The notes: generated by a model not told the origin, from the sequence alone. Positions 51,694-60,717 are shown, numbered from the stretch's first letter. The stretch is DNA of 64,000 bases from Candidatus Acetothermia bacterium (GCA_024653345.1 JANLFV010000001.1:271342-335341), one strand, 5' to 3'. Numbers and translations: made by a program.

Positions 51694-52725
51694 CTACATG
51701 ATCAGGGCCATCAGGCCCTTCTGGGCATGGAGGCGGTTGGCGGCCTGCTCGATAATCACAGAATTCGGGCCGTCGATCACTTCGTCGGTCACCTCCTGAC
51801 CCCGGTCGGCGGGGAGGCAGTGCATATACAAAGCGTCATTGGTGAGGGCCATCTTCTCCTCGGTGGTGATCCAATGCTTATTGGCCTCGAAGATCGCCTT
51901 GGCCTTCTCCGGGTCCATCGGCCTCTTCCCATCGGCCGGCTGGGCCGTCCAGGCCTTGGGGTAGACCACATCCGCGTCCTTGAAGGCCTTGTCCATGTCG
52001 TGGACCACCTTGAATGAGCCGCCGAACTTCCTCACATTCTTCTCGACGAAGGAAAGGACATTCGGGTCGAGCTCGAGCCCCTTGGGATGGGCGAGGGTGA
52101 TCTCCATCCCGAAGAACGAGGCCCCGATGATCGCCGACTGGGGGACGGCCAGGGGCTTCTCCACCGAGCCGGCGTAGGCCCAGCTCATCACGAACTTCTT
52201 CCCCCGCAGCTCGCCCAGCTTCTCCTGCATGGTCATCACATCGGCCAGGGCCTGGCAGGGGTGATACATGTCGTCCTCCATGTTGATCACCGGGACTCTC
52301 GACCACTCGGCGAACTCCCTCACGATCCGGTTCCCTTTCCCGTAGAGCCAGCCGGTATGCTTCCCGTAGATCCGGATGGCAATGCCGTCGCCCATCTCGG
52401 CCAACACCCGGGCCACATCGCTGATTCGCTCGGTGGTGTAGGCCTGCTCTTCACCCTTGAGGGCCGGGGTGTAGACCGCCCCGGGCTGGAGGAAGTGGGC
52501 ATGGCCGCCGAGCTGGGTCATCCCGGCCTCGAAGCTGTTCCTGGTCCGCAGGGAGACATTGTAGAAGAGCATGAAGAGCGTCTTCCCGTCCAGCAGCTTA
52601 TGGGGCTCCCTGCGGATCTGTTTCCGCTTGAGGTCATAGGCCGCCTCGAGGATCGCCTCGAGCTCGTCCCGAGTGAACTCCATCAAGGTGATGAAGTCCC
52701 GTCCCCTTAATGTGGTGTTAGACAT
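51694..52725 (-). CDS. YgeW-like carbamoyltransferase, paralogue B (SLRTR variant)
   Basis: A 343-residue knotted carbamoyltransferase. The carbamoyl phosphate loop reads SLRTR at 58-62 instead of STRTR, HPCQ is intact at 155-158, and HCLP is intact at 302-305. The stretches MSWAYAGSVEKPLAVPQ, GMEITLAHPKGLELDPNV and DADVVYPKAW match the E. coli YgeW family closely in pattern. Such enzymes are linked to anaerobic nitrogen-compound catabolism next to carbamate kinase, where the reaction runs toward carbamoyl phosphate. It lies 154 bp after carbamate kinase. Start ATG 52725 follows AGGAGG. Confidence 0.87.
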   Translation of the reverse strand: MSNTTLRGRDFITLMEFTRDELEAILEAAYDLKRKQIRREPHKLLDGKTLFMLFYNVSLRTRNSFEAGMTQLGGHAHFLQPGAVYTPALKGEEQAYTTERISDVARVLAEMGDGIAIRIYGKHTGWLYGKGNRIVREFAEWSRVPVINMEDDMYHPCQALADVMTMQEKLGELRGKKFVMSWAYAGSVEKPLAVPQSAIIGASFFGMEITLAHPKGLELDPNVLSFVEKNVRKFGGSFKVVHDMDKAFKDADVVYPKAWTAQPADGKRPMDPEKAKAIFEANKHWITTEEKMALTNDALYMHCLPADRGQEVTDEVIDGPNSVIIEQAANRLHAQKGLMALIM

Positions 52726-52796
52726 ACATACCTCCTATCTATGCCGAGTCTTGGCGGAGCTGCCGATTGCTTGGCAATGGCAGGAGAGGGGGGTCA

Positions 52797-52832
52797 CCCT
52801 CACCCTGCCCTCTCCCTCCGAGGGAGAGGGCT
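52797..52832. repeat. CCCTCACCC-type hairpin repeat, copy 2
   Basis: CCCTCACCCTGCCCTCTCCC followed by a short loop and GGGAGAGGG, forming a 9-bp stem, in the gap between carbamate kinase and carbamoyltransferase B. Confidence 0.65.
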
Positions 52833-52879
52833 AAGACCACTGTCCCCTGCGGGCCCCAGGACTTGGCAGCTCTCATATA

Positions 52880-53830
52880 TTAATCCTTGGTGATCGTCGT
52901 CCCGGCCCGGCCATCGAGGGCCAAGAGGGCCTTCCCCAGGGAGGTGATGATCGCCCTCTTCCCCCCGGCCTCGAGGAAGCGGATCGCCGCCCGGACTTTC
53001 GGCTCCATCGAGCCGGGAGCGAAGTGCCCCTCGGCATGGTAGCGCTTGGCCTCCTCGAGGGTCATCCGCGAGAGGGGCCGCTCCTTCGGGGTCTTGTAAT
53101 GCAACTTCACCTGCTCGACATCGGTGAGGATGAGGAAGGTCTCGGCCCCGACATCGACCGCCAGCCGCTCGCCCGCGAGGTCCTTGTCGATCACGGCCTC
53201 GACGCCCCTGATCTTCCCGTCCTCCTGGATCACAGGGATCCCGCCCCCGCCGGAGGCGATCACGATCGTATGGTTCTCCAGGAGGGTGCGAATTGCTTCT
53301 TTCTCCACGATCGCCTTGGGGTCCGGCGAGGGGACGACCCTCCGCCAGCCCCGGCCGGCGTCCTCCTTCACGACATAGCCCTTCTCCTTGGCCAGCCGCT
53401 TGGCCTCGCTCTCGGTATAGAACGGCCCGACGGGCTTCGAGGGGTTCTTGAAGGCCGGATCGGCCTTGTCCACGATGACCTGGGTCACGACCGTGGCGAT
53501 CGGGACATCCTCTCGGCCGTTCTCTGTTAGGATGTTATGCAATGTCTGCTGAATCATATAGCCTATTAGGCCCTGGCTCTCGGCCCCGCAGACATCGAGT
53601 GGCATCGGCGCGGCCACCTCCTTGGCCAGTTCGTTCTGGAGGAGGATGTTCCCCACCTGCGGCCCATTCCCGTGAGTGATGACGAGCTTATACCGCCCGG
53701 AGACGACCATCTCGGCCAACTGCTCGCAGGTGGTCCGGACATTCGCCATCTGCTCCTCGAAGGTTCCCCGCTGGCCCGGCTGGAGGATGGCGTTCCCTCC
53801 CAAGGCGACGACGACCAACTCCTTCTCCAA
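52880..53830 (-). CDS. arcC: Carbamate kinase
   Basis: A 316-residue amino-acid-kinase-fold enzyme with [10 protein letters not shown] at the N-terminus, [20 protein letters not shown] and the C-terminal [13 protein letters not shown], all typical of ArcC. It converts carbamoyl phosphate and ADP to ATP, CO2 and ammonia, giving substrate-level phosphorylation. Placed with two carbamoyltransferases but no arginine deiminase, it implies that carbamoyl phosphate comes from another ureido compound. The start is TTG 53830 with GAGGAG upstream. Repeats flank it on both sides. Confidence 0.95.
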   Translation of the reverse strand: MEKELVVVALGGNAILQPGQRGTFEEQMANVRTTCEQLAEMVVSGRYKLVITHGNGPQVGNILLQNELAKEVAAPMPLDVCGAESQGLIGYMIQQTLHNILTENGREDVPIATVVTQVIVDKADPAFKNPSKPVGPFYTESEAKRLAKEKGYVVKEDAGRGWRRVVPSPDPKAIVEKEAIRTLLENHTIVIASGGGGIPVIQEDGKIRGVEAVIDKDLAGERLAVDVGAETFLILTDVEQVKLHYKTPKERPLSRMTLEEAKRYHAEGHFAPGSMEPKVRAAIRFLEAGGKRAIITSLGKALLALDGRAGTTITKD

Positions 53831-53909
53831 TTGCGGTCACTCCTCAGTTCAGTCGATGGATGGAGGACTCAATTATATGCCATGCCCGCGGCTTGTCAAC
53901 TGCCTCTAC

Positions 53910-53948
53910 CCCCTCACCCTCCCCTCTCCCGCGCCGGGGAGAGGGGGG
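53910..53948. repeat. CCCTCACCC-type hairpin repeat, copy 3
   Basis: CCCTCACCCTCCCCTCTCCC followed by GCGCC and GGGGAGAGGGGGG, upstream of the carbamate kinase gene. Confidence 0.65.
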
Positions 53949-53999
53949 AAGCATAAGTCTTCAGCAGTATTTGACGAAGAACCAAAGCGCGCTGTCTTG

Positions 54000-54443
54000 C
54001 TAGCGCCCGCGATTACCGCGCCCAGTCTTAATCGTGGTGACCACTTTGGGTTGTTCCCTGCACACCGCATACCTTTTTATCTTCTCAAAAGTCTCAATCT
54101 GTTTCCATGTTAATCCCCTTCCTGAGTCGATGTCTTTTAAGAAACTTTTGATGATACTGGTCTCATTTTGATAAAGCCAGGCTTTATACTTTTCCAGCAG
54201 AGATGTAAGAGCTTCCTTCGCGTCAAGACATAGGACCTCAAACTTCCTTCTCTTGCAGCGTTCGCAAGATAGGTCCAATTGGGAAAGTATACTCTTAGCT
54301 TGGTGGCAGAGGTCTTCTCCAGGCAAAAGCTTCTCACGGAGTCTTTTCCTTACCTCATATAGCTCCGCTACAGGCTGCCGGTGCCGGCAGCAGGGCCATT
54401 GAATGTAGAGCAACTCTCTAAAACGAAAACGCTCTTTCCCCAT
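54000..54443 (-). CDS. Unknown small Cys-containing protein, low GC
   Basis: A 147-residue protein that I do not recognise. It has two possible metal-binding groups: CCRHRQ near residues 18-23 and CERC near 60-63 followed by KRRKF, and long basic/charged helices. The start ATG 54443 has GGAGGAGG upstream. Its base composition is much lower in GC than all flanking operon genes, suggesting a recent arrival, and it sits between carbamate kinase and the PLP enzyme on the operon strand. A nucleic-acid-binding role is possible but speculative. Confidence 0.6.
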   Translation of the reverse strand: MGKERFRFRELLYIQWPCCRHRQPVAELYEVRKRLREKLLPGEDLCHQAKSILSQLDLSCERCKRRKFEVLCLDAKEALTSLLEKYKAWLYQNETSIIKSFLKDIDSGRGLTWKQIETFEKIKRYAVCREQPKVVTTIKTGRGNRGR

Positions 54444-54589
54444 CCTAACCTCCTCCGTCAAGCTATTGTTGCACAACCTGTGGCCCTGTCTCAAGTGGGC
54501 AGTAACCAGTTAGCTGCGGTGCACAGTGAGGGAAGTCCAAGAGAAAGAATCGCTCCTCGCATGACTGCTGTCGCTTCCTTGCAGCTCAC

Positions 54590-56056
54590 CTACTTCCTGA
54601 GCAGCCCCGTCCGCTCGTTGAATTCCGTGATCAACTGGTCAATCTCGTCTACCTGGCGGTGGACCCTCTCCCAGTAGTCGGGGAAGTCGGACCACTGCCG
54701 CTCGAGCTCCTCAGCGGACTTCCCCATCTGCTCCACCCAGGTGAAGTATTTCAGGTTGTGGATCCTCTTCCGGTCGTAGTAAGAGAGCTCGAGCATGTGG
54801 GCGGTCGACTGGCCCAAAAGATACCGGTGGTAGGCGATCGCCGCCTGCTCCCTGGTGTAAGGGCCGTGCTGCTCCCGCAGCTCGCGGAGTCTGGACTCAT
54901 AGAGCTCCATCGAGTCGGTGAAGACCGTGAGGACCACATCCTTCCCGGTGAGCTCGTAGTATTTGGCGAACTTGATCGCCCCGAGGAGGTTCCCCACCGA
55001 GGAGATCCCCAGGAGCGGGAGCTTCTCGATAAGGCTCTCGGACAAGCCCTGCTCGAGGAGATACTCCTGCCCCTGGGGCTCGTTGAAGAGGCGGATCAAT
55101 TGCATACAGTGCTCATCGTCGATGGCGATGACCATATCGGTATTCCGGACATTGTGGATCCAGGGGACATGCTTGTCCCCGATCCCCTCGATCCTGTGGC
55201 TCCCGAAGCCGTTGTAGAGCAGGGTCGGGCACTGGAGGGCCTCGCCCACGGCCAGCTTGCTACTTGGGTAAAGCTCCTTCAGGTAGTCGGCGCTCCCGAG
55301 GGTCCCCGCCGAGCCGGAGGAGAGGACCACCCCGGCATATCTCCCATCCCTCAGCTCGGCCTCGAGGACCTCCGCCATCGCCGGCCCGGTGACGGCGTAG
55401 TGCCAGAGGTGGTTCCCTAGCTCATCGAACTGGTTGAAGATCACCACATCCTTCCGGGTCTGCTTCAGCTCCTTGCACTTCTGGAAGATCTCCCAGACAT
55501 TCGACTCCGTCCCGGGGGTGGCGATCACCTCCCCGGCAATACGGGAGAGCCACTCGAACCGCTCTCTCGACATCCCCTCGGGGAGGATCGCGATCGAATC
55601 GCACCCCAAGAGGTGGGCATTGTAGGCCCCGCCGCGGCAGTAGTTCCCCGTCGAGGGCCAGACGGCCTTCTGCGAGGTCGGGTCGAACTGGCCGGTCACG
55701 AGCCTTGGGACGAGGCAGCCGAAGGTGGCCCCGACCTTGTGCGAGCCGGTGGGGAACCACTTCCCCACTGGACCGATGATCCGGGCTTCGATACCCGTGA
55801 GCTCTTTAGGGATCTCTAGGTAATTGACGCCGTTGAAGAGCCCGCCGTGCTCGAGCGGCTCGTTCTTCCAGGTGATCCGGAAGAGGTTCAATGGATGGAG
55901 GTCCCAAAGCCCGAGGGCTTTGAGCCCCTCTTTGATCTTCGCCGGGATCAAGGCGGGGTCCCGCATCTGAGCGAAGGTGGGAATGATGATCCCCCGCTCC
56001 CGGGCCCGCTCGACCGCCCGCCGGAGCCGCTCTTCGTTCATCGACAGGTCGATCAT
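54590..56056 (-). CDS. Fold-type-II PLP enzyme (lyase of the tryptophan synthase-beta superfamily)
   Basis: A 488-residue PLP enzyme with the Schiff-base lysine at 107 in PTGSHKVGA, an STGNYCRGGAYNA loop and the phosphate-binding SSGSAGTLGSADY glycine loop. It is longer than cysteine synthase and has C-terminal helices of about 100 residues. Similar proteins are annotated only as PLP-dependent enzymes. In context, a beta-elimination or ammonia-lyase step on a diamino or carbamoylated amino acid is plausible, in the role of diaminopropionate ammonia-lyase in the E. coli ygeX neighbourhood; this is inference. The start overlaps the threonine synthase-like stop by 4 bp (ATGA). Confidence 0.85.
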   Translation of the reverse strand: MIDLSMNEERLRRAVERARERGIIIPTFAQMRDPALIPAKIKEGLKALGLWDLHPLNLFRITWKNEPLEHGGLFNGVNYLEIPKELTGIEARIIGPVGKWFPTGSHKVGATFGCLVPRLVTGQFDPTSQKAVWPSTGNYCRGGAYNAHLLGCDSIAILPEGMSRERFEWLSRIAGEVIATPGTESNVWEIFQKCKELKQTRKDVVIFNQFDELGNHLWHYAVTGPAMAEVLEAELRDGRYAGVVLSSGSAGTLGSADYLKELYPSSKLAVGEALQCPTLLYNGFGSHRIEGIGDKHVPWIHNVRNTDMVIAIDDEHCMQLIRLFNEPQGQEYLLEQGLSESLIEKLPLLGISSVGNLLGAIKFAKYYELTGKDVVLTVFTDSMELYESRLRELREQHGPYTREQAAIAYHRYLLGQSTAHMLELSYYDRKRIHNLKYFTWVEQMGKSAEELERQWSDFPDYWERVHRQVDEIDQLITEFNERTGLLRK

Positions 56057-57309
56057 TTCCCCTCCAGTTCCTTCAGGACACGCTCAACATCCTTCATGCT
56101 CGGGCCGATCGGATAGGGCCTTCCCACCACCCGCCGGGCCGCGGCGATGTCCTTCAACCCGCTCCCGGTGATCATGGCCACCACCCGATCGCTCTTGCTC
56201 AGTCGGCCCTGCTCGGCCAGCAGGCGGAAGCCGGCGTAGGCCGCGGCGGCCGCGGGCTCGGCGAAGACACCAGTCCGCTTGGCCAGCTCGCCGATGGCCT
56301 CGAGGATCTCCCGATCGCTCACCGAGATGAAGAAGCCCCTGGCCGCATGGATGTATTTCACGGCCTTGACGATGTCCCGCGGCTTCCCCACGGCGATGCT
56401 GTCCGCAAGGGTCTTGGCCTCCTGGTCCTCGATCGCCACCTCAGCCCCGGTATAGCGCTCGAAGGCCCGCTTGATCGGGGCGGCCCCCTCGGCCTGGACC
56501 CCGATGATCCTGGGGACGGCCTCGATGAAGCCCAACTCCAGGAGGTCATGGAAGCCCTTGTAGACCCCGCTGATCACCGAGCCATCGCCCACGGGGACGA
56601 GGACCAGGTCGGGGACCTCCCAGTCGAGCTGCTCCGCGACCTCCAAGGCCCCGGTCTTCTTCCCCTCGACGAGGTAGGGGTTGATGGCCGCGCTCCGGTT
56701 ATACCAGCCATAGCGCTCGGCGGCCTCGAGGCAGAGGTCGTAGGCCTGGTCGTAGCTCCCCTCGACGGCCAGGACCTTGGCCCCGTAGATGAGGAGCTGG
56801 GCGAGCTTGGCCTCGGGGGCGCTCTTCGGGACGAAGATGATCGTCGTTAACCCGGTATTTGCGGCAAAGCCGGCGAGCGAGCTGGCGGCGTTCCCCGTCG
56901 AGGCGCAAGCGACGACTTTCTTACCTTTCTCCTGGGCCTTGATCACCACGATCGCGCTCGCACGGTCCTTGTAGGAGGCCGTGGGATTCACCCCGTCGTC
57001 CTTGATGTAAAGCTCTTTTACGCCGTATTCCCGAGCGAGGTGATCAAAGCGATAGAGCGGGGTCCAGCCGACCTTCAACGGCTGGATATAGCGCTCGTCC
57101 TCGACCGGGAGGATCGGGAGGTAGCGCCACATCGAGTAGTTCTGGCTCCTCTTCAGCGCCTCCCAGGTGAAGGCCCGCTTGATCTTATCGTAGTCGTAGA
57201 GCACCTCGAGGGTCCCCCGCCGGGGGCCGCACCTCGGGCAGGTGTAATCCAGCTCGGCCGGGTCGTAGACCGAGCCGCAGGAGATACACCTCAAGCCGGC
57301 GACCTTCAC
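56053..57309 (-). CDS. Threonine synthase-like PLP enzyme with zinc ribbon
   Basis: A 418-residue protein with an N-terminal four-cysteine ribbon (Cys8, 11, 24, 27) and a fold-type-II PLP domain: NPTASYKDRA with Lys114, STGNAASSLAGF, PVGDGSVISGV and ITGSGLK at the end. This is the standard annotation signature of threonine synthase. Since a second such gene lies at the window start, and this one is embedded in a carbamoyl catabolic operon, it may act on another phospho- or amino-substrate. It overlaps both neighbours by 4 bp, so it is translationally coupled with the PLP lyase and the amidohydrolase. Confidence 0.88.
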   Translation of the reverse strand: MKVAGLRCISCGSVYDPAELDYTCPRCGPRRGTLEVLYDYDKIKRAFTWEALKRSQNYSMWRYLPILPVEDERYIQPLKVGWTPLYRFDHLAREYGVKELYIKDDGVNPTASYKDRASAIVVIKAQEKGKKVVACASTGNAASSLAGFAANTGLTTIIFVPKSAPEAKLAQLLIYGAKVLAVEGSYDQAYDLCLEAAERYGWYNRSAAINPYLVEGKKTGALEVAEQLDWEVPDLVLVPVGDGSVISGVYKGFHDLLELGFIEAVPRIIGVQAEGAAPIKRAFERYTGAEVAIEDQEAKTLADSIAVGKPRDIVKAVKYIHAARGFFISVSDREILEAIGELAKRTGVFAEPAAAAAYAGFRLLAEQGRLSKSDRVVAMITGSGLKDIAAARRVVGRPYPIGPSMKDVERVLKELEGK

Positions 57310-58646
57310 TTGATCCTCTTCCAGAGCCGCTCCGCCGCCCCCCGGGCCTCGCGATAGGCGGCCTCCTCATCAACCCCCAGAATCCGCCGATCCTTCATCA
57401 CAACCCTGCCGTCCACGATCGCGGTCAGCACCCGCGGGTTCCCCACCAAGCCGAAGAGGAGGTGGCCCATGAGGTTCCCTTCGGTTAGCGGCGTGGGCGG
57501 GAGGTAGTCAACGATGATCAGGTCGGCCTGGTAGCCCGGCCTGATCTTGCCGACCTCGACCCCGAAGAGCCGCTTGACGATGGCGTAGTTGTTCTCGAAG
57601 AAGACCTTATGGGCCAGGTCGAAGCCCATCGCCTTGGGGTCCCGGCGCGCGAGCTTGTGGACCAAGGTCATCGCCCGGAGGTCCGAGAGCATCTCATACC
57701 CGAAGCCGTCGTTCCCCAGGCCCACCAGGATGCCTTTGTTCAGCATCCCCGGGATGTCTGCGACCCCTACGGCGTTATTCATGTTCGACTGGGGATTATG
57801 GACCAGGATCGCGCCCGCCTCGGCTAAGATGGCCTTCTCGTTCTCGTCGAGGTGGACCCCGTGGGCCAGGACGGTCTTGTCATTCAAGATCCCCAGGTCC
57901 CGGAGCCGCTCCACGACCCTCTTCTTGTAGCGCTTGAGCGAATCCTCCTGGTCCTCCGGCCCCTCGGCGAGATGGATATGGAAACCGGCCTCGCGGTCGC
58001 CCAGCTCGCGCTTGAGCCGCTTAAGGGTCTCATCCGAGAGGGTAAAGGAGGCATGGAGGCCGATGAGGGCGCTCAAGCGGTCGTCCCCCTCGGCCTGGGC
58101 ATAGTCGAAGAACTCGATGTTCTCGGCGATCCCCTCCCGGGCCCGCTCGGGCCCGTCCCGGTCGGAGGTCTCGTAGCAGAGCGAAGCCCTCAGCCCCAGC
58201 TCATCGACCACGGCCCGCTTGATGGCCTTGAGGCTCCCGCGGATGCTGTTGGGGCTCGCATGGTGGTCCAAGATCGTAGTGACCCCACTCTTGATGAACT
58301 CGATCCCCCCGATCAAAGCGCTGTAGTAGATCCTCTCTTGATCGAGGGCCTTGTCCAGCCGCCACCAGAACTGCTCCAGGATCTCGCCAAACCTTTTCGG
58401 AGAGACCCCGGGGAGGGCCAGCCCCCGCGCCAGGGCGCTATACAGGTGGGTATGGGCGCAGACGAAGCCGGGGAGGAGCAATCGTCCCTTGACGTCGATG
58501 GCCTCGGCCCCTTTTGGCGGCTTCGGGCGGTCGCCCATCTTCCCGACCCGGGCGATCTTATCCCCCTCGATGAGGACGAAGCCGTCCTCGATCAGTCCGG
58601 CCCCGTTGGTCCAGATCCTTGCGTGCTCGATCAGGATGGCCTTCAT
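57306..58646 (-). CDS. SsnA-like amidohydrolase
   Basis: A 446-residue amidohydrolase-superfamily enzyme with metal ligands H65-x-H67 (CAHTH), a third His in FHIHLAEGP, a fourth in LAHGVHLDENE and the catalytic Asp in GLGNDGFG. The N-terminal and C-terminal beta-sandwich strands (LLLPGF, KIRPGYQADLIIVD) complete the fold. It matches the SsnA/TrzN-type aminohydrolase group, which in E. coli lies with ygeW and carbamate kinase. It likely hydrolyses a C-N bond of a heterocycle or amidine. Start codon overlaps the LLM stop (TGATG). Confidence 0.9.
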   Translation of the reverse strand: MKAILIEHARIWTNGAGLIEDGFVLIEGDKIARVGKMGDRPKPPKGAEAIDVKGRLLLPGFVCAHTHLYSALARGLALPGVSPKRFGEILEQFWWRLDKALDQERIYYSALIGGIEFIKSGVTTILDHHASPNSIRGSLKAIKRAVVDELGLRASLCYETSDRDGPERAREGIAENIEFFDYAQAEGDDRLSALIGLHASFTLSDETLKRLKRELGDREAGFHIHLAEGPEDQEDSLKRYKKRVVERLRDLGILNDKTVLAHGVHLDENEKAILAEAGAILVHNPQSNMNNAVGVADIPGMLNKGILVGLGNDGFGYEMLSDLRAMTLVHKLARRDPKAMGFDLAHKVFFENNYAIVKRLFGVEVGKIRPGYQADLIIVDYLPPTPLTEGNLMGHLLFGLVGNPRVLTAIVDGRVVMKDRRILGVDEEAAYREARGAAERLWKRIK

Positions 58647-59656
58647 CAGCTATACCCCTCGGCGAAGGTGTCGATCATCAGCCGGACATCGTCCCCCAGG
58701 GGGTAGAGGATCGGGCAGGTGCAGCCTCTCTTTACATACTCGCGGACCTTGGCCCGGCAGTCCTCCGGCGTCCCCGAGGCGGTGATCCGCTCCACCAGGT
58801 CCTCGGGCACATACTTCATCGCCCGATGGACCTGCTCCCTTGTGGCCGGCCAGCCGAGGATCGACTGGATCTTCCTCACCACCTCTTCCTTTACCCCGCT
58901 CGCCTTGGCGATGTGCGGCTGCTGGGCCAGGTATTGGGTCAATAGCTCTTTAGCGTTCTCGATCGCTCGCTCGCGGTCGTGGTCCACCGAGCAGACGACG
59001 AGCTGGGGGCGATCGATCTCCTCCAGAGTCCGGCCGGCCCTTCTCGCCCCCTTCTCGAGGTGCTCGAGCGCCAGGTCGTTGTATTCCGGGGGGACGCAGT
59101 AGTTCAAAAGGACCCCATCGGCGATCTCGCCCGCGAGCTCCATCATCTTGAAGCCCGTGGCCCCGATGTAGATCGGGACCTTCCGCGGCGAGCGGTCGCC
59201 GTGGACGATGTCGATCTCGATCTCCCGGACCTTCACGAACTCGCCCTGGTAGGTGACCTTCTCCATATTCAGCAGCTTCTTGAGGACGGTCACGACCTCC
59301 CGCATCGCCGTCAAGGGCTTCTTCCGCTCGATCCCCACCTGCGAGGCCAGCGGGTCCCACCAGGCCCCGATCCCGCACATCACCCTTCCCGGGGCGAGGT
59401 CATCCAGGGTCACGAAGGTCGAGGCGATCAGCCCGACATTCCTGGTCCAGTTGTTGATCACCCCGGTCCCGACCTTGATCCGCTCGGTCACGGCCGCGAA
59501 GGCCGCGATCGGGACGACCGCGTCCCGGACGAGCCTCGATTCGGCCTGCCAGACGGCCTCGAACCCCTTCTTCTCGGCATACTTGACATACTCCATCCCA
59601 TCCCGCAGGGGATGCTTGTCCTGGAGATAGAGCGCCACCCGATCCTGCCCCGCCAT
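58646..59656 (-). CDS. LLM-class flavin-dependent oxidoreductase
   Basis: A 336-residue TIM-barrel oxidoreductase of the luciferase-like family, nearest in pattern to methylene-tetrahydromethanopterin reductase-type members ([82 protein letters not shown]). Such enzymes use FMN or F420 to reduce or oxygenate small molecules; in an anaerobe a reductase or dehydrogenase role is more likely. It is the first gene of the operon. ATG 59656 has GGAGG at good spacing; the frame runs further upstream without homology. Confidence 0.9.
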   Translation of the reverse strand: MAGQDRVALYLQDKHPLRDGMEYVKYAEKKGFEAVWQAESRLVRDAVVPIAAFAAVTERIKVGTGVINNWTRNVGLIASTFVTLDDLAPGRVMCGIGAWWDPLASQVGIERKKPLTAMREVVTVLKKLLNMEKVTYQGEFVKVREIEIDIVHGDRSPRKVPIYIGATGFKMMELAGEIADGVLLNYCVPPEYNDLALEHLEKGARRAGRTLEEIDRPQLVVCSVDHDRERAIENAKELLTQYLAQQPHIAKASGVKEEVVRKIQSILGWPATREQVHRAMKYVPEDLVERITASGTPEDCRAKVREYVKRGCTCPILYPLGDDVRLMIDTFAEGYS

Positions 59657-59687
59657 AATCCTGAACCTCCTTCCTCCGAAGCATCCC

Positions 59688-59716
59688 ATTATAGGCTTCC
59701 GAGCTTTCCCGGACAA
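59688..59716 (-). promoter_or_regulatory. Promoter of the carbamoyl catabolic operon
   Basis: Minus strand TTGTCC (59711-59716), 17 bp, TATAAT (59688-59693). Transcription would start near 59681, giving a leader of about 25 nt with GGAGG. It could drive all genes down to 50552. Confidence 0.7.
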
Positions 59717-60150
59717 TCGGCCGCGGCCTGTAAGCGACAGCCGCGCGCCGGTGCTGGCGTCGCCAGTGGGAGTTCTCCCCGGCGAGGCCTCCGTGCGCCG
59801 CAAACTGCGCAGACGCTGCCCCATAGGTTGCAAGATGCGGCCTCGAGCAGTGGCATTCTACTTTGTCGGCCTCTGTCGAAGGTGCTATATTACTGCCAGT
59901 TAAGGCTCTCTACAGCTCTGATGGACGCCCGGCCGGTCTCGAGCGAGCTGGCGAGGGGTTCGTCCCCCGGGACGAGCACTGCTTTGGCCCTGAGAGGAGG
60001 GGAGCGCCTCATCGCGCTCTAGGTCGAGGGGTGGCGACACGAAAGCGGGACCACAACGGCGACTTCGACGGCCAACGGCAGAAGCCTGTCCTGGTGAAGA
60101 TCGTCGGCGAGTGAGCCCAGGAGCCGAAAGGAAGAGAAGGGGCTTCGAGA
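59717..60150. other. Intergenic stretch, probably with a promoter for the downstream membrane protein
   Basis: No convincing gene. A small + frame at 59863-60114 lacks homology and a Shine-Dalgarno. TATATT near 59887 could be a -10 box for the + strand. Confidence 0.35.
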
Positions 60151-60717
60151 GTGAAGAGGCTCTTGCTGCGGCTCGGCGAGGTCACGAACATCGCCGCCAT
60201 CCTGGTGACGATCGCCTCCTTGTTCGCTTCAGTCTGCTGGATAACCTCAGGCAGGGCCGGGGGCGCCTCCGGCGACCTCAAGACCGCGGCCCTCGGCTTC
60301 ATGATCCTGCGTCTGGAGGCAGCGACGGCGGCCTCCTCGGCCCTGGTCCAGGCTCAGTCATACCTGACACAGGCGAGCATGTATTACGCCAGGGCGGACG
60401 CTGCCGACGATGAGGAGCTGAAGTCTTACTTGAACCAGCTGGGGGACCAATCGCTGGAGATGCCCAACTTCCAGGCCTCCCTGGCTAAAGAGGAGGAAGC
60501 GAAGGCACAGTCATACTATGACAAATATGCGGAGGCCTTGGAGTCGGCAGCGCGGTGGGCTAGAGTAGCTGATCGGCGCTCAACGGGCGCACTCATCTTC
60601 AATGTCTCTGCCATCCTCGCCTCCTGCGCGGTCCTCTTTAAGCGGAGAGGGCTGCTATACGCATTCATCCCGGTCTTCCTCCTCGGCTGCTCCTATCTGG
60701 TGAGTTCGCTCCTCTGA
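60151..60717 (+). CDS. Membrane protein with periplasmic or cytoplasmic helical domain, unknown
   Basis: A 188-residue protein with an N-terminal hydrophobic helix (about 15-32), a central helical, charged domain (about 60-145, LKSYLNQLGDQSLEMPNFQASLAKEEEAKAQSYYDKY-type heptads) and two C-terminal helices (about 148-165 and 170-187). It resembles DUF4337-like membrane proteins in layout, but I cannot assign it. The start is GTG 60151 after a GAAGGGG-like stretch. Confidence 0.65.
   Translation: MKRLLLRLGEVTNIAAILVTIASLFASVCWITSGRAGGASGDLKTAALGFMILRLEAATAASSALVQAQSYLTQASMYYARADAADDEELKSYLNQLGDQSLEMPNFQASLAKEEEAKAQSYYDKYAEALESAARWARVADRRSTGALIFNVSAILASCAVLFKRRGLLYAFIPVFLLGCSYLVSSLL

Noticed and set aside
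50552..53830. An arginine deiminase (ArcABC) pathway
   Set aside because: No arginine deiminase is present and both transferases match the YgeW type, with one lacking the ornithine HCLP motif.
51599..53950. Hairpin repeats as Rho-independent terminators
   Set aside because: None is followed by a T-run on the operon strand and the genes downstream belong to the same set; they are listed as repeats instead.
59863..60114. An 83-codon + frame upstream of the membrane protein gene
   Set aside because: No Shine-Dalgarno, no homology, biased composition.
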